DNA of 59,734 nucleotides from Tieghemiomyces parasiticus. Lineage: Eukaryota > Kickxellomycota > Dimargaritomycetes > Dimargaritales > Dimargaritaceae. The position numbers and the translations under genes are program-made. The DNA lies in assembly GCA_027575765.1 (NCBI GenBank), contig JANBPT010000186.1:1-59734 (forward strand), in the 5' to 3' direction. Shown here piece by piece: positions 9,292 to 19,105 of this stretch (position 1 is its first letter; the number at the start of each line of letters is the position of its first letter). Below the pieces are notes generated by a model that was given only the letters and a program-made list of their open reading frames with translations, was not told where the DNA came from and did not search any database.

Positions 9292-11338
9292 ATGGCTAAC
9301 TCGCTAAGGTTCAGTGACACCGTGTTGGTCCTCCGGGCGGTTCGGGGCGTCCTGGGTGAAATGGTCCGGATCAACCTAAAACACAGTGCCACCCTCTACC
9401 GGTCGTCAGCCCTCATTACGCCGCGCCCGGGACAGCCGTCGCCACCGCCGCCCTCATCCCGGGATTTCGTCAACCAGGTCCCCGAGGTCACCGCATGGCC
9501 AACACTGAAGGTGAAGCCGCTCGCACCATACCGCAAAACGTCGACCACTCCAAGGCAATCTGAACCAAGCCCGACAGTGGAGCCACAATTAGAACCGGCC
9601 AGGGAGTCTTTGCTGCCGTCCAAGCCCCTGTCGGATCCTAGCTCGAACCCCATGGTCGCCGCGCCACTACCGTCGGTCGAATCATCACTCCAACCCACCA
9701 CCACCAGTTCGGCACGCGATCACACGGCGCCTCTGAGCTCGTCAAGCCCTTCTCTAGCCAGTAACGATCAAGTCGAGACAGTGTCCAAGCCCGTAACGCG
9801 GGATCTACACGAGGCCCATATGCCGTCGTCCCGGGCTGGTCGGCTCTACCACTATGGCTGTAAGTTACCCTGGCCAACGCGGCCGGCGTCGATAGGCATA
9901 ACTTCCAAGACAGCCATTTACTCATCTCAACACCAACTAATGCCCTGCTTCACCCGCACCCTCCATGTATACAGCCCTGGCCGCCGGTTTGGGCTTTGGC
10001 GCCCTGGCCGAGAATGTCAAACGGGCCGTGGGACTCTCTGCGGGTCAGGGTTCCTCTTTTATCAACGAGGCCAACATGGAACGGCTGGTCAGCAAGATGT
10101 CACAGATGCGTGGGGCGGCCCTGAAGCTAGGCCAGATGCTCAGCATCCAAGATAACCACGCTCTATCCAAGGACTTGGCCCAGGTTTTGCTACGCGTCCA
10201 GAACAGCGCCAACTACTTACCCAAGCGTCAGATGGAGCGGGTAATGGTTAATCAGCTCGGCACGGAGTGGCGTGCCCGATTTACCGCCTTTGATGAGCGG
10301 CCATTCGCAGCGGCTTCCATCGGCCAGGTGCACGCTGGGCGGGTCCGGCTCGACGCCGAGGCTCTAGGGCTACAGCCGGCAGACCTCGTAGGAATCCGCG
10401 CGCGGCCTGCGGCCTCGTCCGACGGCACACTGGCGGTGGCCATCAAAGTGCAATACCCCGGCGTAGCCGCGTCAATCGATAACGACCTCAACAACCTCAA
10501 GGCACTATTGCTCATGGGCAACTTCCTACCCAAGGGACTCTACCTTGACAATACCATCCGCGTCGCGCAGAAGGAACTTAAATGGGAGACGAACTACGGC
10601 CGTGAGGCCGGCTGTCTGGCCCGGTTTGGCACCCTCCTGCGCGACGACCCGCGCTTTGTGGTCCCCACGGTGATTCCGGCGCTCTCGACGGACCAGGTGC
10701 TAACCACCGAAATGTTGCAGGGTATTACCATATCGCAAGTGGCCGAGCTTGACCAAGCCACGCGCAACTGGGTCGGTACCCAAATCCTCGACCTCTGTCT
10801 CCGCGAACTTTTCGATTTCCAGTACATGCAGACCGACCCTAACTGGAGCAACTTTCTCTACGATCCAGCCACCCACCGGATCGGCCTTCTGGATTTTGGT
10901 GCCAGCCGTGACTTTAGCGACCGATTCATCGATCTTTACCTCCATCTCCTCCGCGCTGCCGTGCGCCAGGACCGCGACGCCGTCCGCCAGTTCTCAACTG
11001 ACTTGGGCTTTCTCACAGGCTACGAGACCCAACAGATGACCGATATCCATGTGGATTCAGTCCTGGCCCTTGGAGAACCGTTTCAGGCCGCTAACGGTGT
11101 CGACCCGAACTACTCGTTCGGGACCCAAACCATGATCAAGCGAGTCGAGGGCAATATCCCCTATATGCTGGAGCACCGGCTCACCCCGCCACCCGAGGAA
11201 ACGTACAGCCTCCATCGGAAACTGTCCGGGGCATTCCTACTCTGTAACAAACTGAAGGCGCAGGTTCCCTGCGCCCAGCTCTTTGACGATATGACGGAGC
11301 GCTACGCGGACCGCCGACGACGCGAGGCAGTTGCTTAA
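9292..11338 (+). CDS. COQ8: Atypical protein kinase-like ATPase of CoQ synthesis (ABC1/ADCK3/COQ8)
   Basis: Two exons, 9292-9859 and 9975-11338, encode 643 aa. The join [14 protein letters not shown] falls exactly where family members are continuous (donor T|GTAAGT, acceptor ACAG|CC). COQ8 is the UbiB-type ATPase that supports the CoQ synthome at the inner mitochondrial membrane. Exon 1 has a long Pro/Ser/Thr-rich segment after a basic N-terminus, then the conserved [12 protein letters not shown]. Exon 2 contains the family-specific KxGQ motif (LKLGQM, ~residue 238), the Ala-rich loop AAASIGQVH (~300), the lysine of [10 protein letters not shown], the catalytic [10 protein letters not shown] and the metal-binding LDFGASRDF (~495). 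All key residues are present. The ~130-residue disordered stretch in exon 1 is longer than I would expect. Confidence 0.95.
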
Positions 11339-11868
11339 ATGATTTGGCTGTAGATGCCAATGATATTCCAATGAAGTAGACCATTTTGTCGTCCTGTATA
11401 CCAAATGAATCTACCACACTCTAATTAATTGCAGTGACCGGATAAGTATCAAGGGCGGAGCGTGGCTGTAAAAAGGCGAATGATCCATATGGACTATCCT
11501 CGAGGCCAGTCGGGCGTGAGTTACGCTTTGGCCCGGATTCACGTGACTTAGTTCTAACCTATGGGTTCCTCCCCCCAAGTGGCTGGGTATCGTGGACCTG
11601 CCCCCCCCCCGCCTTCATCGCTCCCAATGGGTGGCACTGTCTAAAGGACTGGAATGGGCCGATCGACGTTGATGCCTCGGCACCAATTAGCATTTGGTTG
11701 ATTCAGGGAGCGGCCCACGACTGGACCGATTGGCCTTCCTGGTATGACCGCCTCCCGATCGAGATAGCCACATAAATTACGGGTTGCCATCGGCTGCTAC
11801 TAATCCTATTACGCTCAGCTCTATGGATCTCTAGCTCCCCCTCATTTATCCCGCTATTCTTATCCGCC
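11339..11868. promoter_or_regulatory. Upstream region of mitochondrial L16 gene
   Basis: A 530-bp interval. A perfect TCACGTGA palindrome lies at 11539-11546, about 320 bp before the L16 ATG. It is the same octamer as that at 3756-3763 before the metaxin-like gene. A short poly-C run occurs near 11601. No open frame here looks coding. Confidence 0.4.
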
Positions 11869-12606
11869 ATGTTCAACCTTCTCCGACATGGTTTCGCACC
11901 CGCCGCGCGGCTGGTGGCCCCCGTGCGGACCACCGTAGCCACCCGCTTCACACCGACATCCACGGCCCCCCGTGCCGCCTTCTCGACCCTGCTCCGTAGT
12001 TGTATGACTCCGCGCCCGTCCCTGTTTCGCCCCACCGTTACTCCTCCTTCCGCCTCGTCGGTGCGTTTCAACTCGACTCTGCAGCCTCGCAAGGTCAAAT
12101 ACCGCAAGGCGCACAAGGGTCGTGTCCCGGTTCGTATCGGCGGGTCTCAGAAGGGCAATACGATGGTGTATGGTGACTACGGTCTCCGGGTCAAACACGG
12201 GGTGCGCATGACTGGCCGCCAGCTGTCGGCCATCCTCTTCGATCTCAAACGGCGCCTCAAACCCTTCAAGGGATTCAAGATTTGGCTCCGCGTCTTTCCC
12301 GATATTCCTGTCACCTCCAAGGGAAATGAGGTACGTATGGGTAAGGGAAAAGGTGATCTGTCGTACTGGGCCTGTCGGGTACCCAAGGACAAGATCGTGC
12401 TGGAAATCAAGGGCCCCGGTATCCGCCCTGAGATCGCTAAGGAACTGCTCCGGGTTGCCATCTTTAAAATGCCCGTCAAGACCGTGATCGTCTATCGCGA
12501 GGAGGAGGAGAAGGTGCTCAAGAAGAAGTTGGAAGCCGCAGCGGCGGCTGCCGGCGAGTCCGTGCCCCTCGTAGAAGTATCCTCTGCCCCGACGCCGGTG
12601 GCTTGA
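11869..12606 (+). CDS. MRPL16: Large ribosomal subunit protein uL16, mitochondrial
   Basis: A single-exon gene of 245 aa. uL16m sits near the peptidyl transferase centre and the A/P-site tRNAs of the mitochondrial ribosome. The first ~65 residues are rich in Arg/Ser/Ala/Thr with no acidic residues and fit a presequence. The body begins at PRKVKYRKAHKGR. The diagnostic block RMGKGKGDLSYWACRV (~residues 160-175) corresponds to the bacterial RMGKGKG signature. The usual KIVLEIKGPGIRPEIAKELL helix-strand follows. A short Lys/Glu then Ala-rich tail extends beyond the bacterial C-terminus. The start context is CGCCATG. A consensus AATAAA lies 62 nt past the stop. Confidence 0.96.
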   Translation: MFNLLRHGFAPAARLVAPVRTTVATRFTPTSTAPRAAFSTLLRSCMTPRPSLFRPTVTPPSASSVRFNSTLQPRKVKYRKAHKGRVPVRIGGSQKGNTMVYGDYGLRVKHGVRMTGRQLSAILFDLKRRLKPFKGFKIWLRVFPDIPVTSKGNEVRMGKGKGDLSYWACRVPKDKIVLEIKGPGIRPEIAKELLRVAIFKMPVKTVIVYREEEEKVLKKKLEAAAAAAGESVPLVEVSSAPTPVA

Positions 12607-12667
12607 ATTCCACGTTGCCCTATCGCGCAAGCATCTGGTAGTCAGCTTGCAGGACCTTTGTATGGCT

Positions 12668-12673
12668 AATAAA
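12668..12673 (+). terminator. Poly(A) signal AATAAA of MRPL16
   Basis: A perfect AATAAA hexamer lies about 62 nt downstream of the MRPL16 stop codon, a normal distance for a cleavage/polyadenylation signal. Confidence 0.55.
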
Positions 12674-12977
12674 TATCTAGTCAAAATTCATTGCGAAAGG
12701 AGTACTGAACTGCGAAAGCCGACGTACCGGCGGTCATGTAGATGAACTTCGTAATGTCCGATTTTAAGGTCGGGCTGTTGAAAGCAACTGCCCTCCCCCA
12801 CCGCTCATAACGGAGTTCACCTTTAGCTACAAAGGGCAAGGCGGTCTGCCGCAGGCCCATCCGTCATGGCTCAGCAGTAGGTGCGCAGCCTCTCAATCAC
12901 CCTACCAAGTCTACTTGTCATTCCCTATCCAGACTCATTTTACAGCCTTCTACTTTCGACCTCAACCGCATCTCACC

Positions 12978-14165
12978 ATGCCAGACTTTCCGGATCCCCC
13001 ATCTGGGGTGAACTCTGCTCCTTCCTCCAGTGCGGCCTCAGCACAGTTCTGGACCGAATTCCAAGCTGCCCAGGTTGCCATTTCTGAAGAAATCACCGCC
13101 GTCGACGCCATCCTGCCCGGTACAGCTACTCGTGACCGGCGGACGCAACTGCTCCCACGCAACCAGGCCCTGTTCTCACGGGTCCTCGACCTCGAAGCCC
13201 AGGTCACCCAGGCCCTGGTACACCTCCCGCCCTACGACGAACGGCTGTACCGTAGCTCTCTCGACCAGCTGAAGACCGCCCTCCGCAGGCAGAAGGATGC
13301 CCTCTCACCACGGTCTAAATTCTCCTTTCGTAGCCAGCCGGCGGCTTCCTCTACTACTCCGGAGCCCACTACGACTTTAAATATCCCAGATGTGAAGCCC
13401 CCTGTACCATCTGCATCGGACCTAATGGCCAGATCACCTTCAGACGGCAAGGCTATGGATGATGTCCACACACTGGTCATCGCCGACCTATGTCGTCAAC
13501 ATTATCGACTACCCTTCAGCCGCGGGTATGCGGCTAACACCGATACGGCCCTACCGACGAGCCTCCGGGTCAATCACTGTCGAGACGCGGTGCTCGATTT
13601 CACCTGTTCACGGGGGCGACTAGCATCGGTGTTTCTGCGGAACCTACAGCGTTGCATCGTAGTGTTGGGTCCGCTAGCCGGTTCGGTATATGTGGACGAC
13701 TGTGTTGAGTGCACGGTTGTGGTGGCCTGCCGGCAACTCCGGGTCCACACATCGCGGGCGCTCACGTTCGTCCTACATACCACGTCAGACCCTATTATCG
13801 AAGACTGTACAGGCATTCGCGTCGCGCCGTACCCAACGCTTGACAATACCAACGTTGATCATGCAGGCGGCGACCAGATCGAAGTGGACGCCTGGCGTCA
13901 GGCCAACCTCATCGGCACCGTGAATCGTTACGACCAGGTCGATGACTTTAAGTGGCTTAGGCGACAGCGATCTCCCAACTGGTCGGTACTGGTACCCGGG
14001 GATGAATTAGCCATTGTCCTCAGTGGTTATTGCCGGACGCGGCAAGCACCTGTTCACCAACCTAACTCTGGGGGGGTCACTACGGTGGCCCTCGATTGGA
14101 ACCCTGTGGAGTTCCTTCTGGATGTTCGCTCGGACGTAGGTTCGGAAAGACTAGGTCATAATTAG
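12978..14165 (+). CDS. Tubulin-folding cofactor C (TBCC domain protein)
   Basis: A single exon of 395 aa. Cofactor C acts in the last step of tubulin dimer assembly, triggering GTP hydrolysis in the cofactor D/E-tubulin supercomplex. The N-terminal third (~residues 20-110) is helical and fits the TBCC N-terminal spectrin-like domain. A Ser/Pro-rich linker follows. The C-terminal beta-helix C-CAP/TBCC domain runs from about residue 200 to 330, with regular short strands such as LAGSVYVDDCVECTVVVACR, LRVHTSRALTFVLHTTSDPI and IEDCTGIRVAPY. The pattern matches the family, including the conserved arginine in RVHTS. The first ATG follows a CTCACC context. A coiled or disordered tail of ~70 residues extends past the domain. 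Confidence 0.88.
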   Translation: MPDFPDPPSGVNSAPSSSAASAQFWTEFQAAQVAISEEITAVDAILPGTATRDRRTQLLPRNQALFSRVLDLEAQVTQALVHLPPYDERLYRSSLDQLKTALRRQKDALSPRSKFSFRSQPAASSTTPEPTTTLNIPDVKPPVPSASDLMARSPSDGKAMDDVHTLVIADLCRQHYRLPFSRGYAANTDTALPTSLRVNHCRDAVLDFTCSRGRLASVFLRNLQRCIVVLGPLAGSVYVDDCVECTVVVACRQLRVHTSRALTFVLHTTSDPIIEDCTGIRVAPYPTLDNTNVDHAGGDQIEVDAWRQANLIGTVNRYDQVDDFKWLRRQRSPNWSVLVPGDELAIVLSGYCRTRQAPVHQPNSGGVTTVALDWNPVEFLLDVRSDVGSERLGHN

Positions 14166-14298
14166 TAGTACTTATGACCAACAAATGCAGGTTATTATCG
14201 ACCCTCTTGGCTCGGGTAGACTCGACTAAGGACGATCCGTTTTCCCTAGTAAAGCGAATCAGGAATTGAAAATAATGCTAGCCCAGTCATCAGAGCTT

Positions 14299-14304
14299 AA
14301 TAAA
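14299..14304 (+). terminator. Poly(A) signal AATAAA downstream of cofactor C
   Basis: An AATAAA hexamer lies about 134 nt past the stop codon of the cofactor C gene. It is the first consensus signal downstream. Confidence 0.45.
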
Positions 14305-17253
14305 ATTGGGCCCAGATCTGGGAGTGTCCCCTAGGGTTCTAAAGGCAAATGGACATATGAGAGTATCTTGCGCCTTTTTTTTCCACCATGAGTGCCAGGG
14401 AACGCCTATATCTTGCCAGCTTCCCGCCTTTATAGCAGGTGATAATGATCTGATTGGGATCTATTGTTTGCCACAGCTATTCCCACTGTGGTGGTCCAAG
14501 TACCTTTGGCCACCAAAGACACCTAGCCCCGATCCTTGTCAAGGCATAATATCATATAAAAGTCTAATTATAGAGTTGATAGGTAAACACCATATGCTGT
14601 TCTGATTAACTTGTCTTACTGTTATTGCATCGTGTGGTCGATTGAAATGCCTTCCCAATGTTCATCTCATTGGATCATTGGTTGATGCTGCATCCCCACC
14701 TCCGCGCACCCCATGTCATAGATTGATCCCGATCAATGATGGCCTACCTATTTGGTAGTCTGCATTATCCAGGCTTCTCGCTTTTATCCGTATCTATTAT
14801 CCCCCTTTCTTTTACTTCCATATATCCTTTCGATAGGCTTCCAATCTTCCTGATCTTCGAACGTGCTTTCCGCACTGGCGCCGCCGCCTCTTATTCTTCT
14901 AGGACCTTCTCCTTCTCCACCCTTGCTTTGGCGGCTACCTAGCCGCCCTTCTATTCATACCGGCGCCCGGTCCCGCCATGGCCTGTCGTCCTGGATTCCC
15001 CTAGTCCAGGCTGACTAGTGACTTGATTGATGCCGGCCATCCTTCAAGTATACAAAACCTAACGGTCGCCACTCAATAAACGGCAGCTAACATCCAGACA
15101 ATAACCCCCAACCCCCGTTTGAAGTTTAAGATTGTTTTTCGTATTTTAGTACATTTTGTCCTACCACAAGGATGTGGGGGTCAGTGGTGCAAAGGCAAAG
15201 CAATGGGTTTATTCGTCAAAAGAAATTGAAGGTCAGCCGGAGGTGGTGAGTGCTGTCGTAGGGAAAACTACCCTAGAGGAAACTTAAGGATAATAGCCAG
15301 CGAACTAAAGACTAGTAAAATGAACAGGTTACAAAAGAACTACGAAGTGATGACGGAACTAGTTGTGTGTGGTTTAAGCTATCGTTTATTGCGTAGCGAC
15401 CCAGAAGGTCTTTTATATGGAAGGACGTCCTGCATCCTTCGCCGCGGCTACGGGTTGGGTCAGGCGAGCCCAAAGACGATAGTGCAAGGCGGGGCCAGCG
15501 CCAGAGCGAATACGAAGGCAGCTGCGCGACTGCCGGATCAATAAGAATAATATGGAAGGACGTAGAGCCCTAAAAGGATAGAGGCGGGGACGCCTGTCAA
15601 AGTTGAAGACGCCATCCGGTAGATCAGGAAGGTTGGCGTCGCTACAAAGGAATATCGAATATGGGAACCGGTTAATGGAAATGGGGATGAGGTCGAGATG
15701 CTGTAACCGATGGGCCAGCCAGGAGGCCCCCGCCCTTCTGCAGAGAACTCCAACAGTACAACAGAGAGATCGCCCGCAAACACGCATAACAAGTGCAAGG
15801 CCACCCGACCGCCCCAGCGAGTCCAACGGACGGCATCGCGTCACCCCGGCCTCAAGAATACTTATAGCGAGCGAGGCGCCCATAACAGCCTGATCGCACT
15901 AAGTGTGCAACTAATAAACGTTTCATTTCTCATTCTGGCCCGCTCGCCATTTGGACCCCTCTCGGTCGTTTTCCCTACTTGTCCCCTCCCTTGGGACGCA
16001 TACCCCGTCACAATGCCACAACTGATCGGATCAGTGGTTTAGGGCACCACAAGTGCTATGCTGTCAAATAATACAAAATGCAAAATGCAAAATGACAACT
16101 TAGAGGTTCATATAGCAAGTTTGGACTGTGAGGGGCCATGGTTTTGGAGGGTTCTGAGAGGGCAAAAATTTTGTGCATCCGTGTGCTAGTAGTGTGAATT
16201 TTCTGGGAGTTGCATGGAAGAACCATGCAAGTTGGGTTGTTGGTTACAGGGTGGTGTGCTGGCGTCAGAGATATTTTGGTCAGTGTAGGCATGTGTTAGC
16301 CTTAGCGTGGTTTATAGGCACCACACTCGGATGCGGAATAGCTTCATTGAGTCCTTGGCCAGTATATTGATCTGGACTATCTATATAAGGCGAGGGCCAT
16401 ACCTTGACCGTAAAGCAATACACCTCAGTACTGGATGTTTTTGATAGTTGTTGATGGGCCATTGCCTTGCGACAGTCATTTTCACTCCTCTAAATTTTGG
16501 CCTTACCCTGACCAAAATGGACTGTCTGCCCTGCCATGTTGATACCCACGCTTTACACCTAACAGACTTAACGGTTAGGTAGGATTTCGTTTATACCCAG
16601 AGGTCCCCCGGCCCTCTCTAGGTTATCCCTCCGCTTTGACCTCAACGTGGCCAGTTGACGTTTAGCTATTTATGGATAATGCATCGATTACGGATGAAAA
16701 AGAAAGATTGATTGAACTTGATTGTCTCCTTAAAAGAGCAAGCTATACTCCCTAATTTATGGTAGCCAGCTGGCTTGTAAGGAGCCTCTCCTCTGACGAG
16801 GCTGAGCAGGACCGTGTAGTTGATGCTATAGGCAATGAGACAGGCTCAGGACGGTCGCTCGCCGTTTGTCTGGGGGCATTCTTCTAGCAGGACTTGGCTC
16901 TTATCTCTGATTAGTTCCTTGGTGCAGCCCTACCGGTGGTCCAACCAGGGGTCAGCTTTAAAGGGCCATGCCCCATATGGATGTGGATCATTCACACGCA
17001 AATGGTGATACAGAGGGGGAGGGCGCCTGGGTCTAGTTTAACAGCCTGTTTAGAGAATGGGTGACCTTGACCTTGCAGTCGTTAGAAGACAAGTATGCAC
17101 TGAAGGTACACACGTTGTGCTTGGTACTCGGGGGTTATGATGATGAAATAAATGGATACGCTGCGCTGTAAGACCTTGTCCAATTTAATACCTATCACAT
17201 TCTCTATTATCCAGGTAGTTCCTTCAACTTAAGACAATAATATAGATGCCAAC
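14305..17253. other. Gene-poor interval
   Basis: About 3 kb with stops in all frames, mixed composition and no domain-like translation. The longest open frame (15413-15883, minus) has overlapping frames of similar quality and no recognisable motif. A few tandem AAAATGC units occur at about 16073-16095. I see no RNA gene. Confidence 0.45.
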
Positions 17254-17380
17254 GCACGAGGGGGGAGGAGGATGATTGATTTAACGTCGCGTGAAACGCT
17301 GCGACCCTCATGTAGTAGGGGTGAGGGCTAGTTGTACATCCTGTTTGAAGTAAAAATAAAAACTCCGGTGGAGAAAAGAT
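17254..17380 (-). repeat. Repeat family R1, copy 1
   Basis: A ~125-bp sequence that recurs at 18982-19105 in opposite orientation, with only about eight differences by eye, and in part at 17515-17604. Read on the minus strand it runs from TTTTCTCCACC to CCTCCTCCCCCCTCG. It contains a short hairpin (GTCG-cag-CGT-ttc-ACG-CGAC) conserved in all copies. It is not similar to any element I know. Confidence 0.75.
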
Positions 17381-17514
17381 TAATGTGGTTCCAGCTGGCC
17401 GTGGGGAGGGGGGTGTCGTCACCCGCGTGGGGTGGTGGCTAGGTGTGGAACAGGGGCTGTCGGCCTCGGCAGCGAGTCCAGACGCGGTGCAGGGCCATCG
17501 TTAGGATATCGCGG

Positions 17515-17619
17515 GCACGAGAGGGGAGGAGGAGGAGGATGGTTTATTTAACGTCGCGTAAAACGCTGCGACTTTCATGGTCTGGGGGTGAGGGCTAGTT
17601 GTACGCACGAGGGGGGAGA
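17515..17619 (-). repeat. Repeat family R1, copy 2 (partial) plus duplicated edge
   Basis: A shorter copy in the same orientation as copy 1. It retains the purine-rich edge, the hairpin (loop TTT instead of TTC, stem unchanged) and the CCTCACCC segment, but lacks the part equivalent to 17345-17380. The edge sequence GCACGAGGGGGGAG reappears directly after it at 17605-17619, as if a further unit began there. Confidence 0.65.
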
Positions 17620-18981
17620 TGTGATTTAAAACAACGTATGGGCAATGACTTCCTAGGGCTTCAAGTGCAGGATACATGGCGAGTGTGGCAGGTCCAAATT
17701 CAGTATAAAAAAAAAGGAAAGGTCTAGGAGGAATGAAAGCTTCTGTGAAACCGACACGTCCTGCGCTCCACACTGGAGGCTTGGATTCGAGATCAAAGGA
17801 GACCTTTCGCCCACTGGGGGAAAGAGCCAACATTGGCCAGCTGTGACAACTGATCGTCGAATTTCGGAGCAGAGATTCCAATTCTGGTATCAATTGCGAG
17901 ATTGACGTCAAGCCACTCACACCCGTTTAGGCGACTATTTGTAGCCACTCAAGACTTTCTGTTCTCTGTAACGGAGAGGGATACAGCTCGAGAGTGAAGG
18001 ATAAAACCGGGGTACCCTGGCCTGAATGATCGACCGGGACCCCATTTTTTTCGCCTTTCGCACACTATCGCCTGACAGTTGCTTTACTTATCGCTTAAAC
18101 ATCGTTATTTTTGGCAAAGTAGCCTTCTTTTGTTGAGTATGATTTAGGCTGGCGTTGCGCTACTCTCGCCCCGAAGCAAGTATAGTTGGCAAGAAACTGA
18201 ACGATCTAAATCCAACATAAAAAAATAGTATGGGGAAGGTAATGGGTATGTATCTCATGGATTAGATGAAGTCAGATAGGCGAGGGTCCGAAGGGGAGGG
18301 TGGGTTGGAAAGCCTTCGAAATCAGAAGTGCCAATGGAGGTGAGGGGTAAGCGGTAGGCACTCCCGGTTTTGGACGGGTAAGCGGCCCCTTATTCGTTAT
18401 CAGCGGCTGGATGCTGCGACTCATGGCACAGCAGAGAGAGGCGGATGATTTAATTGCTTTTTTTTTGGTTTCCGCTACTGGAGGGGGGGGTGGTGGGGAG
18501 GGGTCAACCGGCGGCTACCAGGTGGAGGAAAGTGGAATAGCTTTTAATGAAACGAATCCTGGTGATTTCCCAACGGCCCCATGGGCGTGCGCCGCGCTAT
18601 ACGTCGCCCCATACGGCCCAGATCACTGTTGTGAGGACTTTATGGACTCTGGGTGAGCAAGTAGTGAAAAAGGGTTATTGTTGTTTCCGACCGTGGCAGA
18701 TTGTGGGTGCACGCTTCCACTTGGTTCCGTTCTATATTTTTGACGTAAGCCTAGTCCAGCACCCTGGACCTTTACTTACTTATTCTGGAAATAGGTGCTA
18801 GCGAGGTGAACGGACCACCTATGATCGACCGGTTAATCATATACAGATTAGGATGCCGCATTACATCGGCTGTTTCGTTTCCCCCGCATTACCCATCACT
18901 CTCTGAATCAGCGGGCTGTGCTGGGGGGGGGGGTTCAGTTTTCAGTATTCTGGAAGTTTCCACCCTCGGTTCTCACATTTT

Positions 18982-19105
18982 CTTTTCTCCACCAGAGTTT
19001 CTATTTTTACTTCAAACAGGATGTACAACTAGCCCTCACCCCTACTACATGAGAGTCGCAGCGTTTCACGCGACGATAAATAAACCATCCTCCTCCTCCT
19101 CCCTC
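18982..19105 (+). repeat. Repeat family R1, copy 3 (inverted)
   Basis: Inverted partner of copy 1, about 1.6 kb away. The hairpin stem is identical. It ends in ATAAATAAACC followed by a CCT/TCC-rich edge. With copy 1 it forms long inverted arms around 17.38-18.98 kb, which could be the termini of a ~1.85-kb mobile element. No transposase frame is recognisable between the arms. Confidence 0.7.

Larger units (their letters stand above)
17254..19105. mobile_element. Candidate non-autonomous element bounded by R1 inverted repeats
   Basis: Copies 1 and 3 face each other as ~125-bp inverted arms. The interior holds the extra partial copy 2 next to the left arm and no recognised gene. I could not identify a convincing target-site duplication outside the arms, so independent insertions of a short repeat are equally possible. 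Confidence 0.3.

Noticed and set aside
15413..15883. Minus-strand frame of 156 codons with hydrophobic stretches
   Set aside because: Overlapping frames on both strands look equally good, there is no motif, and the codon bias does not match real genes in the window.
17501..17920. 139-codon minus-strand frame
   Set aside because: Its C-terminal part is the repeat family R1. The remainder has no recognisable domain.
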